DNA of 32,430 nt from an uncultured Acidobacteriota bacterium (GCA_903828635.1 CAIKMY010000215.1:1-32430), one strand, 5' to 3'. Positions 7,800 to 17,968 are shown, counted from the first letter of the stretch. Notes: generated by a model from the sequence alone, not told the origin. Translations and numbers: made by a program.

Positions 7800-10037
7800 A
7801 TGCAAATGAAGATACATAATTGGGGAGTTATCGCGCTGTTGGTGGCATCATTTCTCACGCCGGCTGGTTCACGGGCGCAGCAGGCAGGAAGAGAGCAGCA
7901 GGGAGAGAAAGGGGACCAGGGCGGAACCATTCGGATTGGCTCAGAGGAGGTACTGCTTGACCTCGTGGTTCGTGACAAGCGGGGAAGGCCGGTGAGTGAT
8001 CTGCGTGCGGATGAAGTTGAGGTTTACGAGGATGGGATCAGACAGCAATTGAGCTCTTTTCGACTGATCGACCGGAATCGTCCGGTGGTGGCCAGCGAAA
8101 TACCAGCGACGGGCGGGGGCACTCAGGCCGTTAGGGCAGGCGGACCCGGAGGCGGTGCCGACCCTTTGCGACAGATCAACCTGGTAACAATGATTTTTGA
8201 GCGACTCAATAACGAGAGTCGCATTCTGGCTCGTGACGCGGCGAATGAGTTTTTGAAGAATGAACTTCGACCGAACACAATGGTGGCAGTCTTTGTCCTT
8301 GACCAGCAACTAAGGGTATTACAACAATTCTCCAATGATGTTGATCGCCTCAAAACAGCGGTCGAGCGGGCCAGTGGAACAGCATCACCGCAGTTTGCCG
8401 AGCAGTCACTGGCAATCGAGCGGGAGCTGCAGAATTATCTGAACTCGCAGACGGCGACAGACGCGGCATCAGCCAACGCACAGGCAACGGGTGGTGTCGG
8501 GATTGGCCAGATGGCAGTGGCCACCAGGCTGGCGGAGATCACTATCAACACCCTCCGCCTGACAGATGATCTGCAGCGGCAACAGCAGGGAAGCTCGTCA
8601 CTCTATTCGCTGCTCTCACTGGTTCGTGAACAGCGGAGGCTGAGCGGACGCAAGACAATCCTCTATTTCTCGGAAGGGTTGCAGGTGACACCTGTACTGA
8701 CAGAGGTGTTGAAGAACACGATCAGTGCGGCCAACAAATCCAATGTCAGCTTTTATGCGGTCGATGCGCGAGGGTTGCAAACCTCGCGGCAGACGGACGC
8801 GGCGCGCGAGGCGCTCAATGCCGCGGTTTCAGCAACACAGCAGCAGCAGCGGAACCGGGGCAGCCAGCCGGTGACGCCAGAGCAGGCAAAGGCCTTTGAC
8901 ACTGCCGAGGGTTCGATCCTCAAGGACACACAGTTCAACCTTGCGACGCTGGCCGAGAGCACCGGGGGATTCCTGATCGCCAACACCAATGATATTCGCA
9001 CACCGATCAGACGAGTGGGAGCCGAACTGGCTACCTACTATGAAGTCTCCTACACACCGGTCTCACGTGAGTATGACGGAAGGTTCAGAGAGATCAAGGT
9101 AAAATTGTTGCGACCGGATACATTGGCACAGACGCGAAGTGGCTACTTTGCCCTGCCGCCGGGTGAGTCCGGAGTTCCGGGACTCCTTGGTTTTGAGATG
9201 CCGATGCTGGCAGCTCTCGGAAACGTGAAACTGCCGCGTGAATTTGAGTATCGGACTGCTCCGATGCACTTTGAGTCGGACGAACGCGGGACGCATTATG
9301 CCCTGATCTGTGAAGTCCCGGTTGCCAATCTGACCTTCATCCCGGACAAGGCAAAGAACACCTACCGCTCACATATCGCGCTGATGGCCCTCATCAAAGG
9401 GGCTGACGGGGCAGTTGTACAGAAGTTCAGCCAGGATTATCCGTTCGAGGGGCCGCTCGAAAAGCTTGAGGGGCTGAAGCGTGGCAATGTCGTTTTCATA
9501 CGAAATTTCCGTCTGCCTGCAGGCCGCTACACGCTTGAGACCGCAGTACACGATCGTGATGGAGGCCACCTCAGCGCCCGGCGGGCAATCCTGATGGTCG
9601 GGCAACAGGCTGCGAATACAAAGCGGGATTTGTCGATGAGCAGTGTCACCGTCATCAAGCGGGTCGATCCGGTCGATCCCGGTGTCAGGGATGCAGACAA
9701 TCCATTTCGCTTTGCCGATGGCAGGATCATCCCCAACCTTGGTGACCCGATTCTGCCGACTCCGGGAACCAGTTTGTCATTCTATTTTGTCGTATACCCG
9801 GGCAACATGACCAGTGAGAAGCCGCAACTTGCGCTCGAGTTCCTGCTGGACGGAGAGGTGATGGCACAGGCCACACCCACACTGGGCCAGGCCGATGAGC
9901 GGGGCAGGATACCATTCATTGCCCCGGTCCCCATCGAGACATTCAAGACGGGAAGATACGAAATCCGCGTCATCATCAGACAGGGAAAGTCGGCAGTCGA
10001 GGAGCACGCTTTCTTTACCATTGGCGGTCAGAGCTGA
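7800..10037 (+). CDS. VWFA-related domain protein (Acidobacterial type)
   Basis: VLLDLVVRDKRGRPVSDLRADEVEVYEDGIRQQLSSFRLIDR...RKTILYFSEGLQVTP...VSFYAVDARGL is characteristic of the acidobacterial VWFA-related family; signal peptide. 6 nt after the TPR gene. Confidence 0.88.
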   Translation: MQMKIHNWGVIALLVASFLTPAGSRAQQAGREQQGEKGDQGGTIRIGSEEVLLDLVVRDKRGRPVSDLRADEVEVYEDGIRQQLSSFRLIDRNRPVVASEIPATGGGTQAVRAGGPGGGADPLRQINLVTMIFERLNNESRILARDAANEFLKNELRPNTMVAVFVLDQQLRVLQQFSNDVDRLKTAVERASGTASPQFAEQSLAIERELQNYLNSQTATDAASANAQATGGVGIGQMAVATRLAEITINTLRLTDDLQRQQQGSSSLYSLLSLVREQRRLSGRKTILYFSEGLQVTPVLTEVLKNTISAANKSNVSFYAVDARGLQTSRQTDAAREALNAAVSATQQQQRNRGSQPVTPEQAKAFDTAEGSILKDTQFNLATLAESTGGFLIANTNDIRTPIRRVGAELATYYEVSYTPVSREYDGRFREIKVKLLRPDTLAQTRSGYFALPPGESGVPGLLGFEMPMLAALGNVKLPREFEYRTAPMHFESDERGTHYALICEVPVANLTFIPDKAKNTYRSHIALMALIKGADGAVVQKFSQDYPFEGPLEKLEGLKRGNVVFIRNFRLPAGRYTLETAVHDRDGGHLSARRAILMVGQQAANTKRDLSMSSVTVIKRVDPVDPGVRDADNPFRFADGRIIPNLGDPILPTPGTSLSFYFVVYPGNMTSEKPQLALEFLLDGEVMAQATPTLGQADERGRIPFIAPVPIETFKTGRYEIRVIIRQGKSAVEEHAFFTIGGQS

Positions 10038-10082
10038 ATCGGAGCAGGCAACGTTGGCATGCGGCAGGCTGGAATCGCCAGG

Positions 10083-10151
10083 AGAGGAGTGACGCATTCA
10101 AACCACCGGAAGATAGGTATACAGGAGTATCGCAACGGAATGCTCTCCTCT
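10083..10151. terminator. Possible bidirectional terminator between convergent genes
   Basis: Interrupted inverted repeat AGAGGAG (10083-10089)..GCATTC (10094-10099)..GAATGC (10138-10143)..CTCCTCT (10145-10151), between the stops at 10037 (+) and 10184 (-). Confidence 0.3.
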
Positions 10152-10183
10152 GCGTGAGGTCAATCTGACGTGATTTGAAGGTG

Positions 10184-11170
10184 TCAGGCCTGTAAGTGTT
10201 TGGTGGGGCCGGAGGAGATATTCCCAACGAGGCCTGCAGTCAACCTCCGGCCGGCGCCGAGGTAGGCAAGGATGAGCGCACCGATCTCGGGGCCGAATCG
10301 CGGTGGGGTAAGACTGGCGAGTGGAAGGTCATTGGCGAGATGAGCAGTAAATTGGTTCAGCAGTCGCTGATTCCTGAAGACGCCGCCAGCGTAGGAGATA
10401 TTGACAGGCCGGTCCGTGAGACCGAGTCGTCTGACGGTAACGAGGGCGAGGTTGGCGAGTTCGAGGGCTGCCCGGTCGATGATCTGGCGTGAAGCTCCGG
10501 GACGACGTTCGGCTGCCCGACCGATCTGTGCGGCAAAGGAGGCGAGGTGATCGCGTGAGATCAGGCCGGCATAGCAGTCCTGAGCAATGGCCTTGAGCCT
10601 CTGGTGCCTGAAGAAGCGAAGGAGGAGTGGCTGTAAAGGGTCCTTGAGGCCCTCATCCTCAAGGCGAAGGGCGAGGCGAAGTCCCTCACGGGCAATGGCC
10701 AAGGCGCTGCCCTCATCGCTGAAGAGGTAGCCATGGCCACCGACACGAATGTAGTCGCGCTCACCGTTCGGGCGGGTGATCTGACCGCAGGCCACAGATC
10801 CGGTACCGGCAAGAACGATGGCACCATCGTTACCGACAAGTGCCCCGGCAAGCGCGCCGGGGGCATCGTGGCCAACCCGGAGGTAGTCGGCAGTGAGGAT
10901 CTCGTTGACAATGTCAATCTTCTCCTCGGGTTCACCGGTGAGAGCGAGGTGGGCAGCAGCGAAGCGGAGTCGCTTGCCGGCGAGCCCGGCGGCGGCGGCG
11001 GCCTCGCCGACCGAGCCGGTAACAGCAGAGATCAGCCGCTCGCGTCCCCCGGGTTCGCGGGTATGATTTGAGGGACCGGCATGCCCCTCCCCGAGGATCT
11101 TCCCTGTCCTGTCGGCAATCAGCGCCGTGGTGTGGCTCTGCCCTCCGTCGATTCCAAGGTAAAGCTTCAT
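10184..11170 (-). CDS. BadF/BadG/BcrA/BcrD-type ATPase / N-acetylglucosamine-kinase-like sugar kinase
   Basis: Start MKLYLGIDGGQSHTTALIADRTGKILGEGHAGPSNH (phosphate-1 motif), GAIVLAGTGSVACG, RVGGHGYLFSDEGSALAIA, VNISYAGGVFRN. The ORF-track extension upstream of 11170 is non-homologous-looking and overlaps the next gene. Confidence 0.87.
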   Translation of the reverse strand: MKLYLGIDGGQSHTTALIADRTGKILGEGHAGPSNHTREPGGRERLISAVTGSVGEAAAAAGLAGKRLRFAAAHLALTGEPEEKIDIVNEILTADYLRVGHDAPGALAGALVGNDGAIVLAGTGSVACGQITRPNGERDYIRVGGHGYLFSDEGSALAIAREGLRLALRLEDEGLKDPLQPLLLRFFRHQRLKAIAQDCYAGLISRDHLASFAAQIGRAAERRPGASRQIIDRAALELANLALVTVRRLGLTDRPVNISYAGGVFRNQRLLNQFTAHLANDLPLASLTPPRFGPEIGALILAYLGAGRRLTAGLVGNISSGPTKHLQA

Positions 11171-11619
11171 TGAATCTCCTCTCGCCGGTCGTGCGGTGAG
11201 AGCAGCGACGCGAAAGCTTCGGGAGAGAATGGCAGGGCGGTGACCTCCCGGGCAAAGGTGTGGGCCGCCAGCTCGACTGCGAGACCTGATGCACAGCCGG
11301 AAAGCAGGTGGTAGAGTTCGTGAGCGACGGCAAGCTCGATCAGATCCTCTTCGGTCGGCACCCCGTGAGGCAGACACTCGCATCGGGCAGCGAGTCGAAC
11401 GGCAAGATCGGCGATCGCCTGGCGATTGAGGCGTATCTCCGGCGGCCGCAACGAGCATTCGGCAAGGTTGAGGATTCGACCACCTGCTACCTGCCAGCAA
11501 TCCTCGATAATCGGCACTCCGAGTCGGGCAGCAAGAGCCCCGGCACTGCCGGAGCCATGCTCCTCACGCACCCGTCGGGCAAGGCTGCTCGCCTCAAGAC
11601 AGAGAAGATCACTCCACAT
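11167..11619 (-). CDS. IrrE/ImmA (DUF955)-like HExxH metallopeptidase-domain protein
   Basis: LIELAVAHELYHLLSG (HExxH) followed by AVELAAHTFAREVTALPF, resembling the downstream E..AN.FA..L..P motif of DUF955. ATGA overlap with the kinase start (11167-11170). Confidence 0.65.
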   Translation of the reverse strand: MWSDLLCLEASSLARRVREEHGSGSAGALAARLGVPIIEDCWQVAGGRILNLAECSLRPPEIRLNRQAIADLAVRLAARCECLPHGVPTEEDLIELAVAHELYHLLSGCASGLAVELAAHTFAREVTALPFSPEAFASLLSPHDRREEIQ

Positions 11620-11624
11620 CGGGT

Positions 11625-12659
11625 TCAGTACCTGACCTCCTCTTTGCCGGCAAACGTCTTCGCATCGATGGGCTGATTGACCCTGACCTTGTCAATGACC
11701 GTCTCCTCGATCAGAAGACCATTGAAATGGATGGTAGCCCGGTGCGGGATGAGGATGCCATCGACCGGTCGATGATCGAAATACCGCCAGATGACCTCTT
11801 GTCGTTGCGGCGGCAGTGTTCGTCGGCGACGCTCCTCGCGAGCCCGCGCATAGGTACCGGCAACGAAGCGGCGATCGACGCTGGCAACCTCGACGACCAC
11901 CGCATCGTGATGGGCATCGATGAAGCTGACGGCCAGCTGTGAAAGGACCCGCGTCTTGCGGTCAAAGAGCAGCATCGCACGCAACCCGTCAGGACTCTCG
12001 GAGAGGATGGCATCATATTCGACACCTTCGACCGGAAAGATGCCCTCATAGGTCAGATCGAGCTGGTAGCAGGAGGGCGAGGTCAGCAGCCAGCCGATGG
12101 AGTAGAAGACTATCTGCTGGCGCGCAGTTCTGGCCTGCATGAGCAGCGTCCGCTCGATATCGCCGACGTCGATTACTCGCTGGTCACGGTTGAAGGAGCG
12201 AACCTTCATCGGCGGATTCCTCCACGCCTGTTCACCGTTAATGACATCCTCGAAGGAGAAGCCGAAACCTCCAAGGGTCGATCCCTTGATTTGCAGGCGA
12301 AACTTGTCTGGCAGGGCGAAGTCCATGCGCACCTTACCGGAGAGAATTTTCTCCTTTTCGACAACGCGGGTTGGCGACTGGACGCTGAAATACCTGATGA
12401 TGCGTCGGGATTTGCCGGAAGCGTAAAATGTGTTGAGATTCTGCAAACCGGTGGCGTGCCGGCTCTCGTTCAGCACCTCCGAGGCACGCTTTTTGGCCTG
12501 TGTATCTGACTGCACATTGGTTGAAGCCGCTGATGGTTGCGGCTCTCCAAGGGTTGCAATGATCACGACAGCCATAAAGACAAAAGAGGAGAGCAGCAGT
12601 CCGGACAGGACGCTCCGAGCCTCTCTCTTTGCCCTCAGTCTGTGATCAATGGAACCCAT
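11625..12659 (-). CDS. LolA-like / outer-membrane lipoprotein-sorting-like secreted protein
   Basis: Signal-anchor N-terminus, then a lipoprotein-sorting-like fold pattern (KILSGKVRMDFALPDKFRLQIK ... GVEYDAILSESPDGLRAMLLFDRKTRVLSQLAVSF ... HRATIHFNGLLIEETVIDKVRVNQPIDAKTF). Confidence 0.55.
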   Translation of the reverse strand: MGSIDHRLRAKREARSVLSGLLLSSFVFMAVVIIATLGEPQPSAASTNVQSDTQAKKRASEVLNESRHATGLQNLNTFYASGKSRRIIRYFSVQSPTRVVEKEKILSGKVRMDFALPDKFRLQIKGSTLGGFGFSFEDVINGEQAWRNPPMKVRSFNRDQRVIDVGDIERTLLMQARTARQQIVFYSIGWLLTSPSCYQLDLTYEGIFPVEGVEYDAILSESPDGLRAMLLFDRKTRVLSQLAVSFIDAHHDAVVVEVASVDRRFVAGTYARAREERRRRTLPPQRQEVIWRYFDHRPVDGILIPHRATIHFNGLLIEETVIDKVRVNQPIDAKTFAGKEEVRY

Positions 12660-12695
12660 CTTCAGTCAGCAAACTCCATTTAATTTTCATCAACC

Positions 12696-14861
12696 TTACC
12701 GTGGAGAGGCAACAATGGCGATGGCCGTCTCCGGGTCGAGCGAGCGAAGCTCGACTTCGACAAGGGCAAGGACCTGTTCGAGTGTGGCCAGCCCCGAGAA
12801 ATTGGCGAGCCGTGGACCGTAAAGGAGAAAGAGGTCAGGGATGGTTCGACCGGCATCTCCAAAATCGGTCAGTTGCTCGACGGCGCTGGTTATCGCGGCA
12901 GCTATCCCGTCGGCCCGTGCCACAGTAACGTGAGCTGCTCCTCGCTGGAGCCTGACGACCCCGCTGCGATCGACGACCCTCAGCATTCGCTGACGTCTCC
13001 GCCAGAGACCAAATAGTGATTGTGAGGTCAGCAAGCCCGAAAAGACAAGGTAACTGCCGACTTCGGCTTCGAGGTGAAGCAGGTTTTCGGGCAGCCGCAT
13101 CGATCTGGCGGCGGCGGCGCGGCAGGCGGCCTGATCGAGCACCACGCTGTCCTGGTCACGACGCCGCATTTCGGTAGCGCCGACGGCAATGGCGCGGACG
13201 AGGTTGCGCCGCTTGTCGACCTCGACGGTGACCTCGACGGAGTCGGGTGTGGCGCCGGCGGCAATGGCGGCATCAGTCGCCTCACGACGGACGCGAAGGA
13301 TATCCTCGGGGGAGGGATCGACGATATTGCGCTCGACGCTGTCGCGCACCATTGCCATGGCCACTCCGATCGGCGAGATCACCTCGGCGTTGCGGGCGAT
13401 GCGGTATTCGATTCCCATCTCCTGCCCGGTAAATGGCACGAGCGAGGCGGCACCGCCACCACCCCCAACCAGCACTGCCTGGTCGCGGGCAAGTCGGTAC
13501 TCGACGATCAGTTCCTCGATGGTTGCGGCAATCTTGCGGGATCCGATCAGCAGCACACTTCGCGCAAGCTGATCGGCATCTTCGCCCTCACCGAGGAAGG
13601 CGGCGAGGAGAGCGAACCCGCGATGGGCCGAGTCGCCATTGCCGCGGGCGAACTGCTCTTCGGCGACCAGTCCGAGGCAATTGGCCGCGCAGGTCGTCGT
13701 CAGGGCAAGCCGGCGACCCTCGCGGGTACGCAAAGCAACGTGATCGCACTCATCACCCTCGGTTGGGCGAATGATCTCGACGGTCGCGCCATCGAGATCG
13801 GCCGGATCAGCATAGCAAGCATAGCCAAGACCAGCGATATGGGCGCTGCGCGGGCCGAGATCAACGAGGCGCGCCTGCCCGCTCTCCCCACCCCCGACGC
13901 GGATCATGCTGCCCCCTCCGACCCCGAGAGTCCTGACATCGAGCGTATCGAGATACATGCGGTGGCCGCTGATACGTGCCGGCCGCGTTGCCGGATTGCC
14001 ATCACGAATAACCGAGATGTCGGCACTCGTCCCGCCAACCTCGATGAAAATGCCATCCGAGACCCGCTCGTGCATCAGCGCGCCGGCAATCCCGGCTGCC
14101 GGCCCGGAGAGCATCGTCAGAATCGGTCGGCGATGCACTTCGGCCACGCTCATCACTCCGCCATCCGAGCGCATGATCATCAGCGGAGACTCGATGCCCG
14201 ACTCTCTGACGCAGAGATCGGTCATCCGTGCCGTCTCGATCATCTTCGGCAAAATCGCCGCATTGATCACCGCCGTGCGGGTTCTGACACGCAGACCGTA
14301 AAGGCTGCTCACTTCGTGGCCGGTGGTTGCCTGCCAACCGGCGGCGCGTGCCTGATCAGCAACCAGAGACTCCCGTTCCGTCTGGTCGACACCAAAGGCC
14401 TCACTGGCAACGATCACTCGCGCCCCCAAGGCTGCCAGCCGCTCGATCGCTGCCCTGGCCGCGCCGGCAAAGTCGGCCGTATCGGCAGCAACGTAGTCGT
14501 GAAGCGCCGCCAGGCTCTTCCGGGCCGTCAGCCGAATGGGAGGCACCCGCGTTGCGCGTCGTGCAAGGTGCCCCTCGATCCCCTCGCCAATCCCGATGAT
14601 TCCAACCGGCTCCACATCACCTTCGAGCAGCGCATTGGTCGCCTGAGTCGTGCTGTGGGCGATGAAGACCACCTCACCGGGCGAGATCCCGAATCGCCGC
14701 AGTGCCTCTTCAATCGCGGCGACGATCCCCTTTGCCACCCCCTCGCGCGCATTGTGCGTCGTCGGCAGCTTCAGCTTGCCGATCAGCTCATGTGTCTCCT
14801 GGTCGATCGCCACCACATCTGTGAAGGTGCCGCCGACATCGATTCCGATCCTGACCTTCAT
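12696..14861 (-). CDS. Hydantoinase/oxoprolinase family protein (HyuA-type)
   Basis: MKVRIGIDVGGTFTDVVAIDQETHELIGKLKLPTTHNAREGVAKGI; GEVVFIAHSTTQATNALLEGDVEPVGIIG; IFIEVGGTSADISVIRDG. Start placed at 14861 instead of 15005 because family similarity begins at MKVRIGIDVGG. Confidence 0.9.
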   Translation of the reverse strand: MKVRIGIDVGGTFTDVVAIDQETHELIGKLKLPTTHNAREGVAKGIVAAIEEALRRFGISPGEVVFIAHSTTQATNALLEGDVEPVGIIGIGEGIEGHLARRATRVPPIRLTARKSLAALHDYVAADTADFAGAARAAIERLAALGARVIVASEAFGVDQTERESLVADQARAAGWQATTGHEVSSLYGLRVRTRTAVINAAILPKMIETARMTDLCVRESGIESPLMIMRSDGGVMSVAEVHRRPILTMLSGPAAGIAGALMHERVSDGIFIEVGGTSADISVIRDGNPATRPARISGHRMYLDTLDVRTLGVGGGSMIRVGGGESGQARLVDLGPRSAHIAGLGYACYADPADLDGATVEIIRPTEGDECDHVALRTREGRRLALTTTCAANCLGLVAEEQFARGNGDSAHRGFALLAAFLGEGEDADQLARSVLLIGSRKIAATIEELIVEYRLARDQAVLVGGGGGAASLVPFTGQEMGIEYRIARNAEVISPIGVAMAMVRDSVERNIVDPSPEDILRVRREATDAAIAAGATPDSVEVTVEVDKRRNLVRAIAVGATEMRRRDQDSVVLDQAACRAAAARSMRLPENLLHLEAEVGSYLVFSGLLTSQSLFGLWRRRQRMLRVVDRSGVVRLQRGAAHVTVARADGIAAAITSAVEQLTDFGDAGRTIPDLFLLYGPRLANFSGLATLEQVLALVEVELRSLDPETAIAIVASPR

Positions 14862-14884
14862 CGCCACACTTTCTACATAGAAAC

Positions 14885-14929
14885 AGCCAACATCATCACA
14901 GCCGACATCATCACAGCCGACATCGGGAC
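14885..14929. repeat. Three 15-bp tandem units (AGCCRACATCATCAC-like)
   Basis: agccaacatcatcac / agccgacatcatcac / agccgacatcgggac, in the permease-to-HyuA gap. Confidence 0.8.
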
Positions 14930-14997
14930 TCGTCCCTGATTCGTGATTATTCCAGCGGGGTGTGTCCCAATTTTGCCTGTTCCGATTCAGATCCGAC

Positions 14998-16269
14998 TCA
15001 GACACGCAGGTAAAGATATGCCCCGGCCAGCAGACCGATGGCGCAGACCGCCATTTTGAAGAAGATCGTCTGCCGCGTCAGATCTTCAACCCGCATCCCG
15101 ACATAATTGGCGACCCAGACATTATGCGTATTGGTCGGATCGCAGATGTTCTGTACCTGAACGACGCTCATGACTGCGGCCAGCAGGGCGAGCGGAGGCA
15201 GCAGGTTGAGGTCCCGAATCAGCAGGTAGATGCCAATGCCGATGCCATAGGGGTTGAGCGGCCCGCGATAGAGCGACAACGGCGAGAGCAGACCGAAAAA
15301 GAGGATATAAGTCAGCGGGTTGCGGAGATTGATCGACCCGATCACTGGTGCCAGTGATGCCTTGACCGCCGGCAACGTCGTCGCATTGAGCAACATCCCG
15401 ATGCCAACCATCAGGATGACCGCCGGAGCAACATCCTCCAGCCCCCTCACCGCCGCACTCGAAAGCTGGCGCACCATCTCGGCGGGGCGCGTCACCAGCA
15501 CCCCGCAAATCGCCCCGATCAGAAAGGCAGCGATCACCGGCACTCCAAGCCATGCGTGCAGCACCAGCGGCAATACCGGAACCGCCAGCGCCACCAGCGG
15601 CACTCCGCGACGCCGCTCTCCATCGGACTCCGCCTCACCGGCATCGATCATCCAGGCACCATAATTGCTCATCCGTCGCGAGGCAACAATCATAAAGACC
15701 GCCAGCGCCAGAATGTCGATCAGTGCCAGCAGCGCGGCAAACTGCCTGATCTGGCGCGGATCGATGCCGAATGTCCCCTGATAGAAGCCCCACATCCCAA
15801 TATTGAAGACGAATCCGAGCGCAAAGGCGAGCAGAAAGAGGATACCGGAGAGCTTGCGCGGCACACCGATACTCATCAGGATCGGCAGGGCAAGGCTTCC
15901 AACCATGATGATCGCTCCCAGACCGGTCAGCGTCGTGAAGAGCCACGCGACCGCGACCATCATCGTCAGCGCGACAACCATCGGCCGGTCACCACCATAC
16001 TCGGCGGCGCGGCGAATCATGCTCTCGGCAATTCCCGTCTGCATCACCACCCGCCCGAGCATCGCCCCGGCGACAACCATCAGGTACTGGTTCGCCAGCC
16101 TGATCGACCCGTTCGTCACCACCTGCTGCAGTATCTCGGAGAGCGGCGCCCGCGCCACTCCGGCAACACAAACCGCCATCGCCGGCAACGCCAATATCGC
16201 CGGCATGCGCCGCGACATCATCAGCAACGCAAAGATCAGAAACACCCCGACGATCAGCCACGCAGTCAT
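14998..16269 (-). CDS. Multi-pass ion-transporter-superfamily-like permease (citrate/GntP-like anion transporter)
   Basis: About 10-12 hydrophobic segments; [72 protein letters not shown] resembles IT-superfamily permeases. Start at 16269 gives an ATGA overlap with the upstream gene. Confidence 0.65.
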   Translation of the reverse strand: MTAWLIVGVFLIFALLMMSRRMPAILALPAMAVCVAGVARAPLSEILQQVVTNGSIRLANQYLMVVAGAMLGRVVMQTGIAESMIRRAAEYGGDRPMVVALTMMVAVAWLFTTLTGLGAIIMVGSLALPILMSIGVPRKLSGILFLLAFALGFVFNIGMWGFYQGTFGIDPRQIRQFAALLALIDILALAVFMIVASRRMSNYGAWMIDAGEAESDGERRRGVPLVALAVPVLPLVLHAWLGVPVIAAFLIGAICGVLVTRPAEMVRQLSSAAVRGLEDVAPAVILMVGIGMLLNATTLPAVKASLAPVIGSINLRNPLTYILFFGLLSPLSLYRGPLNPYGIGIGIYLLIRDLNLLPPLALLAAVMSVVQVQNICDPTNTHNVWVANYVGMRVEDLTRQTIFFKMAVCAIGLLAGAYLYLRV

Positions 16270-17921
16270 TGTGCCCTCTCGATATAACCGATCTTCGCCT
16301 CGATCACGCACTCGAAGGTGCGCGCCCACGGCAGGAAGACGCGCAGCCCGCGCAGTCTGCCTGACGTCATTACCCGCCCGTTGCTCAGGCGGTGGCGCCT
16401 GCCGGCAAAGTAATCACCGTAAAATTTCTCGATCAGCGGGGCAAGCTTTGAGGCCACCTCGACGTTGACCGCCTCGTACTTCGCCCGCGGCAACTGATAA
16501 ATGTAGGTCCCGTCCCGCTTCGCCTCTTCGCGCAACCGCGCATTGACCTCCTGCCGAACGATATCGTGGTAAAGGTAGTCACCGCCGAAACGGTTGAGCA
16601 GAAATTCGAGGTGTGCGGCCTCGGCCTGCGCCGCGCGATCAGCCGCGACACGAGAAGGACGCTGCGAAAAGAGTCGCAGATTGGCGTGGGGGATCGCCGT
16701 CCCGAGAGTGTTGCCGGCGGTATTCCACGCAGCATAACCGGCAAAACGGTCAAAGAGCTTCTCCTCCCGCAAAGCCGTGATCAGCCTCTCGTCAGCACCG
16801 CTGTGATGTGGTGCCGGGAAAAGAAGATCGGCGAGCGCCACCGGCCGGCCGGCCTTCAGGTCATCGAGCAGCCGCTGGCGAAATGCAGCGAACTCTTCAT
16901 CAGTGGTTCCAGGCCCATTGACCAGCAGGTGATAATCAGCCACATCTCCCTGTCGAGCCACCTCGGCACCGGCAGCACGAATCTGGCTCTCGACCGTGAA
17001 CTCCAGCGGATGATCCTCGTAGGGTGCAATCATTCCCCGACTCTTCTCTGAAGAGTAGACCACAGCCACCCGCGGCCGCCAGCCACTCCGATCGAGTATC
17101 GCCCGGCTGACCAGCGAGAGCGAGCCCTCATCCGTGCCATTGTAAATCGGTACTCGCGACGCAAGCCCGAGCGTCTTCAAGCGCTCTCGCAATGCCGCCT
17201 GATCCTGTCGGTGCAAACCGAACTGCCGCGCGTCATCCTGCAGCAGAATCAACTCATCGACAATGCCCTCCCGCACCAGATCAATCATTGCGAGGTTGAT
17301 CCGCAGGTTGCGCCGGCGGGCGGCAACGTAATCGTCGATCATACCTGCCGGCAGCGCCGCTGTCAGCCGCTCCAGCTCGGCTATCAGTCCCGGGTCACCG
17401 GTCCTCGGCGCGCGATCTTTCAACTCCGCCCAGCGCGCCAGTCGATCGTGGATTCCACCCTGCGTCGCCGCACTCGCCGTCGGTGCCACTCGCATGATCA
17501 CGCTGAAGGCGTAGACCGGCACCTTTGGATATCGTTGCCGAAACCAGCGAAAGAATTCCAGCCGCTTCTCCGCCTCTTCAATACCGACTCCATGCGTTCG
17601 CGAGGCTACCAAACCGCCAAAGGCAAGCATATCGACCGAGATAATCAGAGCTGAACTTCCCGCATAATTGCGACCGCGCAGCCAGCCATCGATCCGCGCT
17701 GTCTCCCCCGGCGTCGTGAAGTTCCCAAGCATCTCGCGCGGCGGCATGGCCGCTTTGTAATCAGCGACGGCACCGATCATCTGCGCAAACTGCCCGACCG
17801 CCGGCCGGTCATCGATCGGCACCAGCGTCAAGGTCCCGGCCGGTGCCTTTGCCCCGCCCTGCCCGATAAAGAAAATCACGCTCAGAATGAGCGTGATCGA
17901 AAGTAAGAATATCTTCTTCAT
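16266..17921 (-). CDS. DUF4127 family protein
   Basis: [20 protein letters not shown]...[16 protein letters not shown]...[15 protein letters not shown]...[18 protein letters not shown]...[17 protein letters not shown] is characteristic of DUF4127; signal peptide [20 protein letters not shown]. Start could be further upstream (to 17984). Confidence 0.85.
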   Translation of the reverse strand: MKKIFLLSITLILSVIFFIGQGGAKAPAGTLTLVPIDDRPAVGQFAQMIGAVADYKAAMPPREMLGNFTTPGETARIDGWLRGRNYAGSSALIISVDMLAFGGLVASRTHGVGIEEAEKRLEFFRWFRQRYPKVPVYAFSVIMRVAPTASAATQGGIHDRLARWAELKDRAPRTGDPGLIAELERLTAALPAGMIDDYVAARRRNLRINLAMIDLVREGIVDELILLQDDARQFGLHRQDQAALRERLKTLGLASRVPIYNGTDEGSLSLVSRAILDRSGWRPRVAVVYSSEKSRGMIAPYEDHPLEFTVESQIRAAGAEVARQGDVADYHLLVNGPGTTDEEFAAFRQRLLDDLKAGRPVALADLLFPAPHHSGADERLITALREEKLFDRFAGYAAWNTAGNTLGTAIPHANLRLFSQRPSRVAADRAAQAEAAHLEFLLNRFGGDYLYHDIVRQEVNARLREEAKRDGTYIYQLPRAKYEAVNVEVASKLAPLIEKFYGDYFAGRRHRLSNGRVMTSGRLRGLRVFLPWARTFECVIEAKIGYIERAQ

Positions 17922-17968
17922 AGATTGAACCGGATTCATGGATTGAACCGGAGCCATAACTCCGGGTC

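Noticed and set aside
11171-11500. N-terminal extension of the kinase ORF in the track
   Set aside because: Overlaps the HExxH gene in another frame and has Arg/Ser-rich shadow-like sequence; the natural start is MKLYLGIDGG at 11170.
13074-14939. 621-aa + strand ORF
   Set aside because: Exact antisense shadow of the HyuA gene; composition is Arg/His/Asp-rich without recognisable domains, as expected from GC-rich codon mirroring.
15556-16287. 243-aa + strand ORF (and overlapping 15803..16468)
   Set aside because: Antisense to the permease and rich in R/H/Q; looks like a shadow ORF with no family signature.
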